A DNA stretch of 64,000 nucleotides from Alkalihalophilus pseudofirmus. GTDB taxonomy: Bacteria > Bacillota > Bacilli > Bacillales > Bacillaceae_D. The DNA lies in the NCBI RefSeq assembly GCF_029094545.1, contig NZ_CP117835.1, positions 3,948,001-4,012,000 of the forward strand, in the 5' to 3' direction. Every line of letters starts with the position of its first letter. Position 1 is the first letter of the stretch. A model generated the notes under the pieces. The model saw only the letters and a list, made by a program, of their open reading frames with translations. It did not search any database and was not told the DNA's origin. Of the stretch, positions 26,343 through 37,125 are shown in pieces. A program made the position numbers and the translations under genes.

Positions 26343-27611
26343 ATGAAAACATCACAAGCAAGCATCCCAAGTGAAAAAGGATTAGATCACAGCCTCTCAC
26401 TCCTTAAAGACGGCTATTTATTTATTCACAAACGTGCTCAAGACTTCCAATCAGATATCTTCAAAACAAGACTGATGGGTGAAGAGGCGATTTGCCTTAG
26501 AGGTGAAGATGGAGCCAAAGTTTTTTATGATAATGATAAGTTCAAAAGGGAAGGCGCTGCCCCAAAACGTGTTCAAAAAACTTTATTTGGAGAGGGTGCC
26601 ATTCAATCCATGGACGGCGAAGCGCACCGTCACCGTAAGCAGCTATTTATGTCATTAATGTCTCGTGAACGTCTTCAGGAATTAAATGAAATTACGCGTG
26701 CGCAATGGCTTCTTTACATAAAGAAATGGGAAACGCAAAAGAAAATTGTCCTGTTTGATGAAATGGAAGCGATGCTGACAAAGGTTGCCTGTGAATGGGC
26801 TGGAGTGCCGTTAGAAGAAAAAGAGGTAGAAAAGCGTACGAAGGATTTCGGTGACATGATTGATGCTTTTGGAGCTGTTGGTGTACGCCACGCTCGCGGA
26901 AGAAGCGCAAGGAAGAGAACGGAAGCATGGATAACGTCCTTAATTGAAGAAGTAAGATCTGAGCAGCGGAGTCCTCGTGAATCAACGGCTCTTTATCAAA
27001 TGGCTTGGCATAAGGAACTGGACGGGACCTTAATGGATGCTAAGATGGCCGCCATTGAATTAATCAATGTCATCCGTCCAACGGTTGCGGTAGGTCGTTT
27101 TATTACGTTTGGGGCTGTTGGGCTGCATGAGTTTCCAAAAGAACGCGAGAAGCTGATGCAAGATCAAGATGGCACATACAGTCACCTCTTCACTCAAGAA
27201 GTGCGTCGTTATTATCCGTTTGCTCCCTTTACTGGTGCGAGAGTGAAAAAGGATTTCACGTGGAACTCTCATCAATTTAAAGAGAACACACTCGTTTTGC
27301 TTGATATATATGGGACCAATCGCCACCCAAAACTATGGGAGAGCCCAAATGAATTCCGTCCTGAACGATTTAAAGGCTGGGAAGGCAGTCCTTTCTCCTT
27401 TATTCCTCAAGGAGGCGGCGATGAACATAAAGGGCATCGCTGTGCAGGCGAGTGGATCACGATTGAATTAATGAAGATCAGCTTATCTCAATTGGCTCAG
27501 AACATTACGTATGACGTGCCGAAGCAGGATCTTTCGTATGATTTAAGCAGAATGCCAAGCATACCGAAAAGCCGTTTTATTATTCAAAATGTACGTAGAC
27601 AACAACAATAA
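26343..27611 (+). CDS. cypC: fatty-acid peroxygenase, cytochrome P450 CYP152 family
   Basis: Heme enzyme of 422 residues that uses H2O2 to hydroxylate fatty acids at the alpha or beta carbon. It aligns with P450-BSbeta (CypC/YbdT) throughout: GAIQSMDGEAHRHRKQLF with Gln88 (Gln85 in BSbeta, His in the decarboxylase OleT), the substrate-carboxylate Arg245-Pro246 (INVIRPTVAV) replacing the usual threonine region, EVRRYYPF (ExxR), and the heme loop QGGGDEHKGHRCAGE with Cys367. GGAG lies about 10 nt before the ATG. Because the fatty acid supplies the acid catalyst, no reductase partner is needed, and none is nearby. Confidence 0.92.
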   Translation: MKTSQASIPSEKGLDHSLSLLKDGYLFIHKRAQDFQSDIFKTRLMGEEAICLRGEDGAKVFYDNDKFKREGAAPKRVQKTLFGEGAIQSMDGEAHRHRKQLFMSLMSRERLQELNEITRAQWLLYIKKWETQKKIVLFDEMEAMLTKVACEWAGVPLEEKEVEKRTKDFGDMIDAFGAVGVRHARGRSARKRTEAWITSLIEEVRSEQRSPRESTALYQMAWHKELDGTLMDAKMAAIELINVIRPTVAVGRFITFGAVGLHEFPKEREKLMQDQDGTYSHLFTQEVRRYYPFAPFTGARVKKDFTWNSHQFKENTLVLLDIYGTNRHPKLWESPNEFRPERFKGWEGSPFSFIPQGGGDEHKGHRCAGEWITIELMKISLSQLAQNITYDVPKQDLSYDLSRMPSIPKSRFIIQNVRRQQQ

Positions 27612-27675
27612 TACTAAGGCTCGGAAAATATCATTTTAACTTATAGAAATACGAACAGCAGGAGTGGCCTATGTG

Positions 27676-27720
27676 GACCACTCCTGAAATATGCTCCATT
27701 TTCCGCGGGAGCTAGTAAGC
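27676..27720 (+). repeat. truncated type B repeat (B5)
   Basis: Only the left end and part of the core remain (CTCCTGAAATATGCTCC, TTTTCCGCGGGAGC). It precedes A3. Confidence 0.6.
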
Positions 27721-27764
27721 CCCGCTCTACAAGAGGCTACCTAAAAAGTTTTCCCTACAGTGTG

Positions 27765-27890
27765 GTTGATTTCCGCTGCAGGCACTCGCTTTCCGCGGGC
27801 GGTCCGGGAGCCTCCTCGTCGCATGCTCCTGTGGGGTCTCCCCTGGCCACGCACATCCCGCAGGAGTCGGTGCCTTCCGATCCAATCAAC
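27765..27890 (+). repeat. GC-rich dispersed repeat, type A, copy 3
   Basis: Ends GTTGATTTCCGC and ATCCAATCAAC, inner stem GGCAC / GTGCC. With B4 it forms composite element 3 (27765-28157, about 393 bp), whose spacer is of similar length to the others but different sequence. Confidence 0.9.
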
Positions 27891-28038
27891 CGAGCGCGTA
27901 GGTTAATAAGTGGTTCCTCTCATTGAAAACAGGTGTTCAGTGACTTACCTTTTTTAGTGAAAATAATTTAATTTGAGTTTCGATTGGTCTGATCGAAAAC
28001 GAAATCATCCATTAAATTCTTTAAAAACCACGAAACCT

Positions 28039-28157
28039 AGCGGATGAAATGTGCGTAGACTCCTGCGGTGCCTAGAGCAGGGCTGAGATCCCACAGGGCC
28101 AAAGCCCGAGGAAGCTCATCAGCTCACCGCGGAAAGCGAAGCATATTTCAGGAGCGG
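28039..28157 (-). repeat. GC-rich dispersed repeat, type B, copy 4
   Basis: Ends GAAATGTGC and GCATATTTC (one G-T pair), full core present. The whole 27612-28209 gap holds only these repeats and AT-rich filler; no gene was seen in it. Confidence 0.88.
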
Positions 28158-28209
28158 CCATTCTCCTCTAACGTATGTTTATTTCAATCTTTTATTGTTC
28201 CAGCCTTAT

Positions 28210-29196
28210 TTATATCCGGTCTGACCGTTCTTCTAGCCAGCTTTCGAGAAAATCCGGAATTTCTCCTGAAAGCGCAAGGCTGATATGGCCCCCTTTTACG
28301 CGCTTATATGTCCGGTCTTCACTCCCTATCATTTTCATCAATGGTTTTGTTAAATGTTCTGGTACGATTAAGTCGTCAGTCGTAGAAACAACCAGCAAAT
28401 CCGCCGTTACGTTTCGAAGGTTAACATGTTCCCCGCCCAGATAAAGCTCATTTAAAATCAATTTATTTTTCTTTCCCAATTCATTCATTAACTGCTTTAA
28501 TGCAGCCCCTGAAAAAGGAATATGCTCCTTCACCCACTTGCTTACAAGTTCTGCTTTCTTTGAACGTTTGGCATGGCTTTGAAATGCAGGAGACCATGTA
28601 TTTGTAAAGGTAAATGGTTTGGTCATCGTCCGCATAGCAATCTCTACTAGCTTAGCAGGAATCAAACCATATTGGTCGATTACCTCATCAAAGCTAATCT
28701 CTTCTTTCTTCAATGCTTCCGCCCACTTTTCTAAAAAAGGCGGCTTATCAAAATCAAGCGGCGGCGCAAATAGAATGAGGTTCCGAATAGGCTCCGTGCT
28801 TAAGGCCGTATACATTAACGCCAACGTACCACCTAAACAATAGCCAATCACACTCATTTCCTCTGCCCTAGAATGAGCAAGTGCTCGTTTGACAGCCTGC
28901 TTGATATACTTCAACACATAATCATCTAGAGTAAGATGTCCATCCTCATATCCCGGCACTCCAAAATCAAGCAAATACACATCGTACCCCTGCTTAGTAA
29001 AAGCCTCCACCATACTCATTCCAGGTGCCAAATCAAGAATATAGGCTTTATTCAACAAGGAATAGACGAGAAATAAAGGAACACGATACGTTTTTTTCTT
29101 CGCTGGATAATACCAGAGCGTCGCTTTATTTTTCTTCCAAACGGCCACTCGAGATGTTTGTCCTATATGAGGGTTTAATCTATCAAACTGATCCAT
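28210..29196 (-). CDS. phaC: class IV polyhydroxyalkanoate synthase, catalytic subunit
   Basis: Polymerises 3-hydroxyacyl-CoA into PHA granules. 328 residues of alpha/beta-hydrolase fold with the PHA-synthase box GYCLGGT (Cys120) in place of the lipase serine, Asp275 (TTDDLIVP) and His304 (KGGHISLAL). It matches Bacillus megaterium PhaC from the WKKNKA segment onward but lacks about 30 residues at the N-terminus. It begins immediately after the phaR stop (TAGATG), with GAGGAG inside phaR, so the two are translationally coupled. No phaA or phaB is adjacent. Confidence 0.83.
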   Translation of the reverse strand: MDQFDRLNPHIGQTSRVAVWKKNKATLWYYPAKKKTYRVPLFLVYSLLNKAYILDLAPGMSMVEAFTKQGYDVYLLDFGVPGYEDGHLTLDDYVLKYIKQAVKRALAHSRAEEMSVIGYCLGGTLALMYTALSTEPIRNLILFAPPLDFDKPPFLEKWAEALKKEEISFDEVIDQYGLIPAKLVEIAMRTMTKPFTFTNTWSPAFQSHAKRSKKAELVSKWVKEHIPFSGAALKQLMNELGKKNKLILNELYLGGEHVNLRNVTADLLVVSTTDDLIVPEHLTKPLMKMIGSEDRTYKRVKGGHISLALSGEIPDFLESWLEERSDRI

Positions 29197-29694
29197 CTAC
29201 TCCCACTCCTCATCTAGCATGCATTCAAGCTCATACTGAAACAGACGAGGATCTGTGATATGAGGATTCACCATAAGCATTGGTGATGCCGCATGATCAT
29301 TATTTATAACGGTTTGCCTGCTGTCATTTCTCTTATTCGTTTTCTCTCTTTGGCTAACTCCCTCTGACTTTTTCTTTAAGGTTTTTGTTTCCTCCCCCAA
29401 ACGATCAACCTTTTCTTCTAGCCTATCAATCTTTTCTTCTACTTGAATAACAAGATTAGCAACTCTTGCTACATCGTCCTTTGATGGTATATTCAGCTGC
29501 TGAGAAATAAGCTCAGAGTATCCTCTTACTTTCTTTAAAGAATGGACATGACTCTCTAGCATAGCATTCATCTGCTCAACACTTTCTGCAGATTCTACCC
29601 ACTCTTTAACCTGTTGATTCATCTCGTTCTCTAGTTTTTTGCCAAAAGACGTCACGAGTGCTCTTTTAGATTTTGATTTTGATTTTTTACCCAT
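29197..29694 (-). CDS. phaR: PHA synthase subunit PhaR
   Basis: Partner subunit of class IV PHA synthase, 165 residues. The N-terminal half is helical. About residues 75-110 form a strong coiled coil (VEEKIDRLEEKVDRLGEETK), then a charged low-complexity part and a C-terminal acidic end. Sequence of PhaR is poorly conserved, so the call rests on length, helical character and the fused stop/start with phaC. Shorter than the roughly 200 residues of the B. megaterium subunit. Confidence 0.75.
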   Translation of the reverse strand: MGKKSKSKSKRALVTSFGKKLENEMNQQVKEWVESAESVEQMNAMLESHVHSLKKVRGYSELISQQLNIPSKDDVARVANLVIQVEEKIDRLEEKVDRLGEETKTLKKKSEGVSQREKTNKRNDSRQTVINNDHAASPMLMVNPHITDPRLFQYELECMLDEEWE

Positions 29695-29917
29695 TTTCTA
29701 CTCTCCTTCTCTCCCTCTATTTCTATACTTCTTCCTGTGAAATTTGCCTTTTATACTATACACACGCTGCGGGTAATCCGTTCATAGATTAACCTACCTT
29801 TAAGAAAATCAAGCAAACGAACCAATTATCTCTGTTCTTCCGCATCTATACCTTTCCAATCTCTCTCTTCTACATATCCTAATTCCGTTACTAGTAAAAA
29901 AATGAGGATGATGAACA

Positions 29918-31276
29918 ATGACTAATAGATTTCAAAGGAGAAAACCAATACCAGGGCCAAAAGAACATTGGTTAAAAGGGAGCTTACAAGCATTCACATC
30001 TGATCCGCTTCGCTTTTTAAGCAACCAAGCTGAGACGTTCGGGCCTGTGAGCTCTTTTCGTTTCGGACCATTTCAAGAAGTGTATTTCGTCAATGATCCA
30101 GATCTTATTAAAGAAATCTTGGTGACAAAACAAAAAGCATTCATTAAATCTCGGGATATCCAAATGCTAAAAGCTGTGGTAGGAGAAGGTCTATTAACCA
30201 ATGAAAAAGAGTCTCACCTGAAGCAGCGGAGACTTATCCAGCCTGCCTTCAAAAAAACACATATCCACCAGTACGCTCAAGATATGATAGAAACAACAAA
30301 CGCATTTATAAAAGATTGGAAGGACGAAGAAGAGAGAAATATTGCAGCTGACATGATGAATATAGCTCTTGGCATTATTACAAAAACAATGTTTGGCATG
30401 GATATGGGACAAGGGGCAGATGTGATAGAACAACCGATGGAAGCAGTCATGAAACTTGGTATCAAAAGAATGCGCTCCCTCTCTCCTCTGCCTTTATGGG
30501 TCCCTACTCAGGCAAATCGACAACTGAAAAAGGCGGTAAAAGAGCTGGATGATGTCCTTTTTTCTATCATTAGCAAAAGAAGATTAGAGGATAATCAATC
30601 AGAAGATTTATTAGGGATGTTAATGAAAGCTCGGGATGAAGAAAACGGGGCTGTAATGTCTGATCAGCAGCTACGAGATGAATTAATGACAATATTTCTT
30701 GCTGGACATGAAACGACAGCTAACCTCTTAGCATGGACGTTATATTTATTATCAGAACATCCAAGTGCTGATGAAAGACTGTACGCAGAAATAAAAGAGG
30801 TCACAAATGGAGAAGCGCTCTTACCAGAACATTACACCAAGCTTACTTATACGCAAAATGTAATATCTGAATCAATGAGACTTTATCCTCCGGCCTATGT
30901 GATCGGAAGGCAAGTAGAAGAAGACATAGAAATTGGACCCTACTTATTTAACAAGGGGGCGATGGTTTTAATCAGTCAGTATGTTATGCATCGAAACGCA
31001 TCATTCTATTATGAACCTAACATTTTCAAACCGGAACGATTTGATCATAATTTTCTTAAAACCTTGCCTCCTTTTGCCTATTTCCCATTTGGCGGCGGGC
31101 CGCGAGTCTGCATCGGAAACCACTTCGCTATGATGGAGGCTACGTTAGCTTTAGCTGCGATTGCTCAGAATTATAAATTCACCTTAACAAGCAGCCAACA
31201 AAAAGTAACACCACAGCCCCTTATCACACTTCGGCCTAAAGGCGGGCTCATGATGAAGGTTGAGAAGAGGAAGTAA
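29918..31276 (+). CDS. cytochrome P450 (monooxygenase)
   Basis: Heme monooxygenase of 452 residues with all class motifs: oxygen-binding LAGHETTANLL (about 261-271), ESMRL (ExxR, about 318-321), FKPERF, and heme loop FGGGPRVCIG with Cys398. It is of the longer, CYP102-heme-domain-like Bacillus type (possibly CYP197), but family and substrate cannot be fixed by eye. No redox partner gene adjoins it. Divergent from phaRC; a shared lipid or hydroxy-acid theme with phaRC and the CYP152 gene is speculation. Confidence 0.87.
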   Translation: MTNRFQRRKPIPGPKEHWLKGSLQAFTSDPLRFLSNQAETFGPVSSFRFGPFQEVYFVNDPDLIKEILVTKQKAFIKSRDIQMLKAVVGEGLLTNEKESHLKQRRLIQPAFKKTHIHQYAQDMIETTNAFIKDWKDEEERNIAADMMNIALGIITKTMFGMDMGQGADVIEQPMEAVMKLGIKRMRSLSPLPLWVPTQANRQLKKAVKELDDVLFSIISKRRLEDNQSEDLLGMLMKARDEENGAVMSDQQLRDELMTIFLAGHETTANLLAWTLYLLSEHPSADERLYAEIKEVTNGEALLPEHYTKLTYTQNVISESMRLYPPAYVIGRQVEEDIEIGPYLFNKGAMVLISQYVMHRNASFYYEPNIFKPERFDHNFLKTLPPFAYFPFGGGPRVCIGNHFAMMEATLALAAIAQNYKFTLTSSQQKVTPQPLITLRPKGGLMMKVEKRK

Positions 31277-31349
31277 AAAGTCAGAAATAGAAGAGGCAAA
31301 TTTTTTTCATAGACTTGATTCATTCGATTTGCTCTATTATTATTTACGG

Positions 31350-31369
31350 GGAGGATCCTCCTTTTTAAT
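31350..31369 (+). terminator. terminator of the P450 gene
   Basis: GGAGGATCCTCC palindrome followed by TTTTT. Confidence 0.6.
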
Positions 31370-31432
31370 GTTTGTTTTCAGACACTAACATCATATCGGG
31401 GGAATCCTCTTCATTTTTATTAAAGTATCTTT

Positions 31433-31983
31433 TTATTTTAAAAAATCTTTATGCCCTACTCTATCATCAAGCTTCACATACCTCGATCTCCCTAGATATA
31501 AAGGAATTGAAAGTTGTTTTAAATTTGGCAGCCCATTACTCAAAAAGAGAGCCTCATCTCGGTAAAAGCCCACAAGTTCGGCGACAAAAAAATCATGGTC
31601 TCCATATGTCTTAACATCAACCGTCTCACATTCATACGCAACATAGGCCTCTTTTAAAATAGGAGCTCCCGTTGCCTCACCTTCAATAAAAGATTGGGTT
31701 GATAGTTTATCTGTATCAGCTCCTGAGGTCACCCCTGCTTTTTGAATAACTTCCGCCTTCTCAAACGGTAGAAAGTTTATCGCGAATTTCCCTGCTTTCT
31801 TCAACAACTGGTATGAATACCTTTCTCGTCCAATACTTACCCCGTACATAGGAGGCTCATAAGAAATATAAGTATGCCATCCACATGCCATTATATTATG
31901 TTCCTCTTCAACTGCCACCGTCACTAGCGCGCCACCATGCCAGGATAACTATGCATGACCGTTTTATCTAGCCGCTCTAACAT
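31433..31983 (-). pseudogene. flavin reductase-like protein, frameshifted near the 5' end
   Basis: FMN-binding split-barrel (flavin reductase family) protein; the intact part covers about 163 codons (HNIMACGWHTYISYEPPMYGVSIG, GKFAINFLP and so on). The natural start is the ATG at 31983, with AGGAGTG just upstream and only 5 nt after the preceding stop. It opens MLERLDKTVMHSYPGMVAR and then hits a stop; removing two bases from the GCGCGC run (near 31926-31933) would restore MVALVTVAVEEEHN, the usual family N-terminus. So this is either a frameshift mutation or a sequencing error. An internal GTG at 31924 would give a protein lacking the first beta strand, with no ribosome site seen. Confidence 0.75.
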
Positions 31984-31988
31984 TTACT

Positions 31989-32654
31989 TCACTCCTCTCT
32001 CCCAGCCTTTTCAATCTCATTTGATTGAAGAATCACTGTACCTGTACTTCTATTTTCTGACGCCTGTTTAACCATTGCCCGTGCAACCACCACGTCTTCA
32101 ATTCCTCTATACTTTCTAAGCGGGCCCAACAAGAGAGGCTTCATCACTTTCACTGCATGCTCACCCATCTTTTCCCCAAAGCGAAATTCTTCACGATTGC
32201 CTAACAAAAGAGAAGGTCTGAAGATATCCACATGTGGATAACCTACTTTCTTCACTGCCTCTTCCATTTCGCCTTTTACTCTGCTGTAAAAAACCTGTGA
32301 CTCTGAGTCTGCTCCTATCGCAGAGATAACAAGTAAACGCGAAGCCCCTTTCTCCCTCGCTATCCTGGCAACTTTAATCGGATATTCATAATCAACTTTT
32401 TTAAACGCTTCTTTTGTTTTAGCTTTTTTAATCGTGGTTCCGATACAAATGAATACATCGTCTACTGCTGGAATATCGTCGTCTTCTAAAGTATCAAAGT
32501 TTACCGTATGAACGATTTGTTTAGGGTTTGATTTATCCACAGATCTGCGGACTAGTAAATGTACTTCTTTGTATTCCTTCGACTGAGATAATTGGTTGAC
32601 AACTTGCTTTCCTACAAGCCCTGTTGCCCCAAGTATTAATGCACGACGGTTCAT
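31989..32654 (-). CDS. NAD(P)-binding atypical SDR (TIP30/NmrA-like)
   Basis: Rossmann-fold protein of 221 residues: LILGATGLVGKQVV (5-18) is the cofactor loop. VISAIGADSESQVFYSRVKGEMEEAV contains the Y-x3-K pair and DIFRPSLLLG is typical of the oxidoreductase HTATIP2-like group. The ATG at 32654 follows AAAGGAG. It is upstream of, and coupled to, the broken flavin reductase gene. Substrate unknown. Confidence 0.82.
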   Translation of the reverse strand: MNRRALILGATGLVGKQVVNQLSQSKEYKEVHLLVRRSVDKSNPKQIVHTVNFDTLEDDDIPAVDDVFICIGTTIKKAKTKEAFKKVDYEYPIKVARIAREKGASRLLVISAIGADSESQVFYSRVKGEMEEAVKKVGYPHVDIFRPSLLLGNREEFRFGEKMGEHAVKVMKPLLLGPLRKYRGIEDVVVARAMVKQASENRSTGTVILQSNEIEKAGREE

Positions 32655-32788
32655 TTTGAAGTCACTCCTTTGAACACCATTATAATGATTCTGTTTGAAA
32701 AGAGCGAAAATTTGACTTGATCTTCCAAACTTTCTCATGTTAGGATTTGGTTTGTAAGAGATTTTGTTTTAAAGAACTTAATAGCATT

Positions 32789-32887
32789 AACTAGGGGTGT
32801 CCAACGAGCTGGGCTGAGAGAAAAACGCGTTGAAGTTTTTTAACCCTTCGGACCTGATCTGGCTCATACCAGCGTAGGGAAGTTAGA
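32789..32887 (+). ncRNA. TPP riboswitch (THI box)
   Basis: Shows the conserved thi-box parts in order: GGGGTGTCC, GGGCTGAGA, ACCCTT, GACCTGATCTGG, TCATACCAGCGTAGGGAAGT. It senses thiamine pyrophosphate and controls thiC, 150 bp downstream, through the terminator that follows. Confidence 0.96.
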
Positions 32888-32930
32888 GACTCCTAAGTAT
32901 TTACATGTCTATTTGACTACTTCTACATAG

Positions 32931-34817
<1,887 letters not shown>

Positions 34818-34830
34818 GGTGGTGTTAGAT

Positions 34831-35007
34831 ATGAAGCTTGTCCGGCTTGCAAAGCTTGAACAAGAACGAGCTGCGCTCAACGCTAGAATAAAAGAAATTG
34901 AAAAAGAGATTATAACGTTGCAAACAACATGCGAACATACCTTTTCCGGAGACTCCTATTCGCTTAGCTGTACTAAATGCGGAATCACTCGTGTTCTTTA
35001 TTATTAA
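34831..35007 (+). CDS. small coiled-coil/zinc-ribbon protein
   Basis: 58 residues. First half is a helix with heptad leucines and charges (KLEQERAALNARIKEIEKEI); the second half has CEH...CTKC, a likely zinc site with four ligands. AAGGTGG lies about 9 nt before the ATG. It follows thiC by 13 bp and ends before a terminator, so it is probably cotranscribed. Function unknown; no close family recognised. Confidence 0.72.
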   Translation: MKLVRLAKLEQERAALNARIKEIEKEIITLQTTCEHTFSGDSYSLSCTKCGITRVLYY

Positions 35008-35021
35008 TTGCTGCCTCCCGG

Positions 35022-35052
35022 GCTGTCCCACTTAATCGGGGCAGCTTTTTTT
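35022..35052 (+). terminator. terminator of the thiC unit
   Basis: GCTGTCCC / GGGGCAGC stem then TTTTTTT. Confidence 0.85.
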
Positions 35053-35183
35053 GTTTGGAAAACACCACCGGGCAGCGCTCAACTTATTCCTCACGTTTAA
35101 AGAAGCTTAATTTGTGATACATAAGAACATACCAACTAGGACAAAATATGGAAGTAGATTACGAACTGAGGAGGTTCAATTTA

Positions 35184-36719
35184 ATGAATGAGCAAACACC
35201 CAATCAGCTGCCTGAGAGACCAGAGCCATATTGGAGAATAACAAGCCAGTTAGCAAGCTTTCCTCCCCTTAAAGAAGACATTAAGACTGATGTCTGTATT
35301 GTAGGTGGTGGGATTTCTGGAATTACAACGGCCTACCTGCTCGCCAAAGAAGGATTAGATGTGACCTTAATTGAGGCAGATGTATTAGTCAACGGAACGA
35401 CAGGCCATACAACCGCTAAAATAACAGCCCAGCATGACCTGATTTATGATGAATTAATCCATAATCTCGGCATTGAAAAAGCAAAGTTGTATTACGAGGC
35501 AAATGATGCTGCTCTTCAATTTATCCGTAAGTTAGTGAAAGAAGAGAAAATGGCTTGTGATTTTACAGATGAGGATGCCTACCTCTACACCACTAATAAC
35601 CGAGGTGTCAGCAAGCTGGAACATGAATTTAAAGCTTATCAGGAAATTGGCATTGATTCTGAATGGATTACCTCCATGCCGCTCGATATTCCTATTAAAG
35701 CAGGAATCAAAATGCGTAACCAAGCACAATTTCATCCAGTGAAATATTTAGCTCATCTTATTAAAGGATTTACTGAAATGGGCGGTAAAATATATGAGCA
35801 TACGGTTGCAGATGATGTAAAAGAAGGCGAAGCTCCTATTGTGGTCACACGTGATGGAAAACGGATTTCAGCTCAATATGTAGTAGCTGCTTCCCATTTC
35901 CCGTTCTATGACGGCGCTGGTTTTTACTTTTCTAGACTGCATGCAGACCGCTCCTATGTTGTTGCTGTCGAGTGTGATGAGGAATTTCCAGGAGGAATGT
36001 ACTTAAGCTGTGATGAGCCGAAACGATCTCTACGCTACACGGATATGGATGGCAAAAGGCTCGTCATTGTTGGTGGTGAACAACATAAAACCGGGCAAGG
36101 CATGGATACTATGTATCATTACGCGGCACTAGAAGAATACAGCCAAAAGATGTTCACTAATTCCAAGGTCCGCTTCCGCTGGTCTGCCCAAGACCTTGTG
36201 ACGCTTGATAAGGTCCCTTATATCGGAAAACTTTCACGCATGCATCCAAATATTTTTGTTGCCACAGGCTTTAGAAAATGGGGGATGACAAACGGCACGG
36301 TTGCCGCTCATGTGATTTGTGATCTCATTACACATCGTCCAAGTCCATACGAAGAGCTCTTTAAGCCCTCACGCTTTGTCGCTGACCCGAGTATCCGCCA
36401 CTTCATGTCTGAAAACCTGGATGTCGCAAAGCATCTTATAAAAGGCAAGTTTGATGATGCAGATAAATCAATAGATGAAATCTCGGTTGATGAAGGGGCA
36501 GTTGTAAAAGTAGACGGAAAAAGAGCAGGCGCGTATAAGGATAAAGAAGGGTGTCTCCACGTGGTCGACACAACCTGTACGCATATGGGCTGTGAGCTTA
36601 ATTGGAATAATGGTGACCGAACGTGGGACTGCCCATGTCACGGATCACGTTTCTCTTACAAAGGCGAGGTCATAGAAGGTCCAGCAACAAAGCCGCTTAA
36701 GTCATTAAAAGATAAATAA
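35184..36719 (+). CDS. yhfW: FAD-dependent oxidoreductase with C-terminal Rieske domain
   Basis: 511 residues in two parts: a DAO/glycine-oxidase-like flavoprotein (1-405; VCIVGGGISGITTAYLLA is the FAD loop, about 37-54) and a Rieske [2Fe-2S] domain (about 420-511). The Rieske ligands are in CTHMGCELNW and CPCHGSRFS. Same layout and length as B. subtilis YhfW, whose substrate is not known. The ATG at 35184 follows GAGGAGG by 9 nt; an upstream in-frame ATG has no such site. Confidence 0.87.
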   Translation: MNEQTPNQLPERPEPYWRITSQLASFPPLKEDIKTDVCIVGGGISGITTAYLLAKEGLDVTLIEADVLVNGTTGHTTAKITAQHDLIYDELIHNLGIEKAKLYYEANDAALQFIRKLVKEEKMACDFTDEDAYLYTTNNRGVSKLEHEFKAYQEIGIDSEWITSMPLDIPIKAGIKMRNQAQFHPVKYLAHLIKGFTEMGGKIYEHTVADDVKEGEAPIVVTRDGKRISAQYVVAASHFPFYDGAGFYFSRLHADRSYVVAVECDEEFPGGMYLSCDEPKRSLRYTDMDGKRLVIVGGEQHKTGQGMDTMYHYAALEEYSQKMFTNSKVRFRWSAQDLVTLDKVPYIGKLSRMHPNIFVATGFRKWGMTNGTVAAHVICDLITHRPSPYEELFKPSRFVADPSIRHFMSENLDVAKHLIKGKFDDADKSIDEISVDEGAVVKVDGKRAGAYKDKEGCLHVVDTTCTHMGCELNWNNGDRTWDCPCHGSRFSYKGEVIEGPATKPLKSLKDK

Positions 36720-36761
36720 GTATATAGACTCCCTCAAAACATACCTCTCCTTAAAGTGGAT

Positions 36762-36889
36762 ATTGATTTCCGCTGCAGGCAATCGCTTTCCGCGGGCGGT
36801 CCGGGAGCCTCCTCATCGTTTCACTCTTGTGGGGTCTCCCATGGCCACGCACTTCCCGCAGGAGTCGATTGCCTTTCGCTTCAATCAAC
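36762..36889 (+). repeat. GC-rich dispersed repeat, type A, copy 4 (solo)
   Basis: Full type A copy without a type B partner. Inner end-stem GGCAATCG / CGATTGCC is perfect but differs from copies 1 and 3. The rest of the 36720-37125 gap is AT-rich with no gene seen. Confidence 0.88.
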
Positions 36890-37125
36890 GGAGCGAGAAG
36901 GCAGTTGAGCTGATCTATACTTAATGGATGGTTTTAAATGATCTTTAGTTAAAGTTAGAAAAGAATAGATCTACAATGTCAGAAAAAAGTAACATGCCAG
37001 TAAAATCAACGTCAATTTCAGACCTGCAAATCACAACATACTGCCATTTTATAAATGTAACTAGGAACATCCAATAGATTAAGGTATGATAGGTGGATCA
37101 CTTACGTTAGAAAGGTTGTGGTCCC

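Noticed and set aside
28068-28283. Open frame across repeat B4 into the phaC 3' end
   Set aside because: No ribosome site, overlaps phaC on the other strand and follows the repeat.
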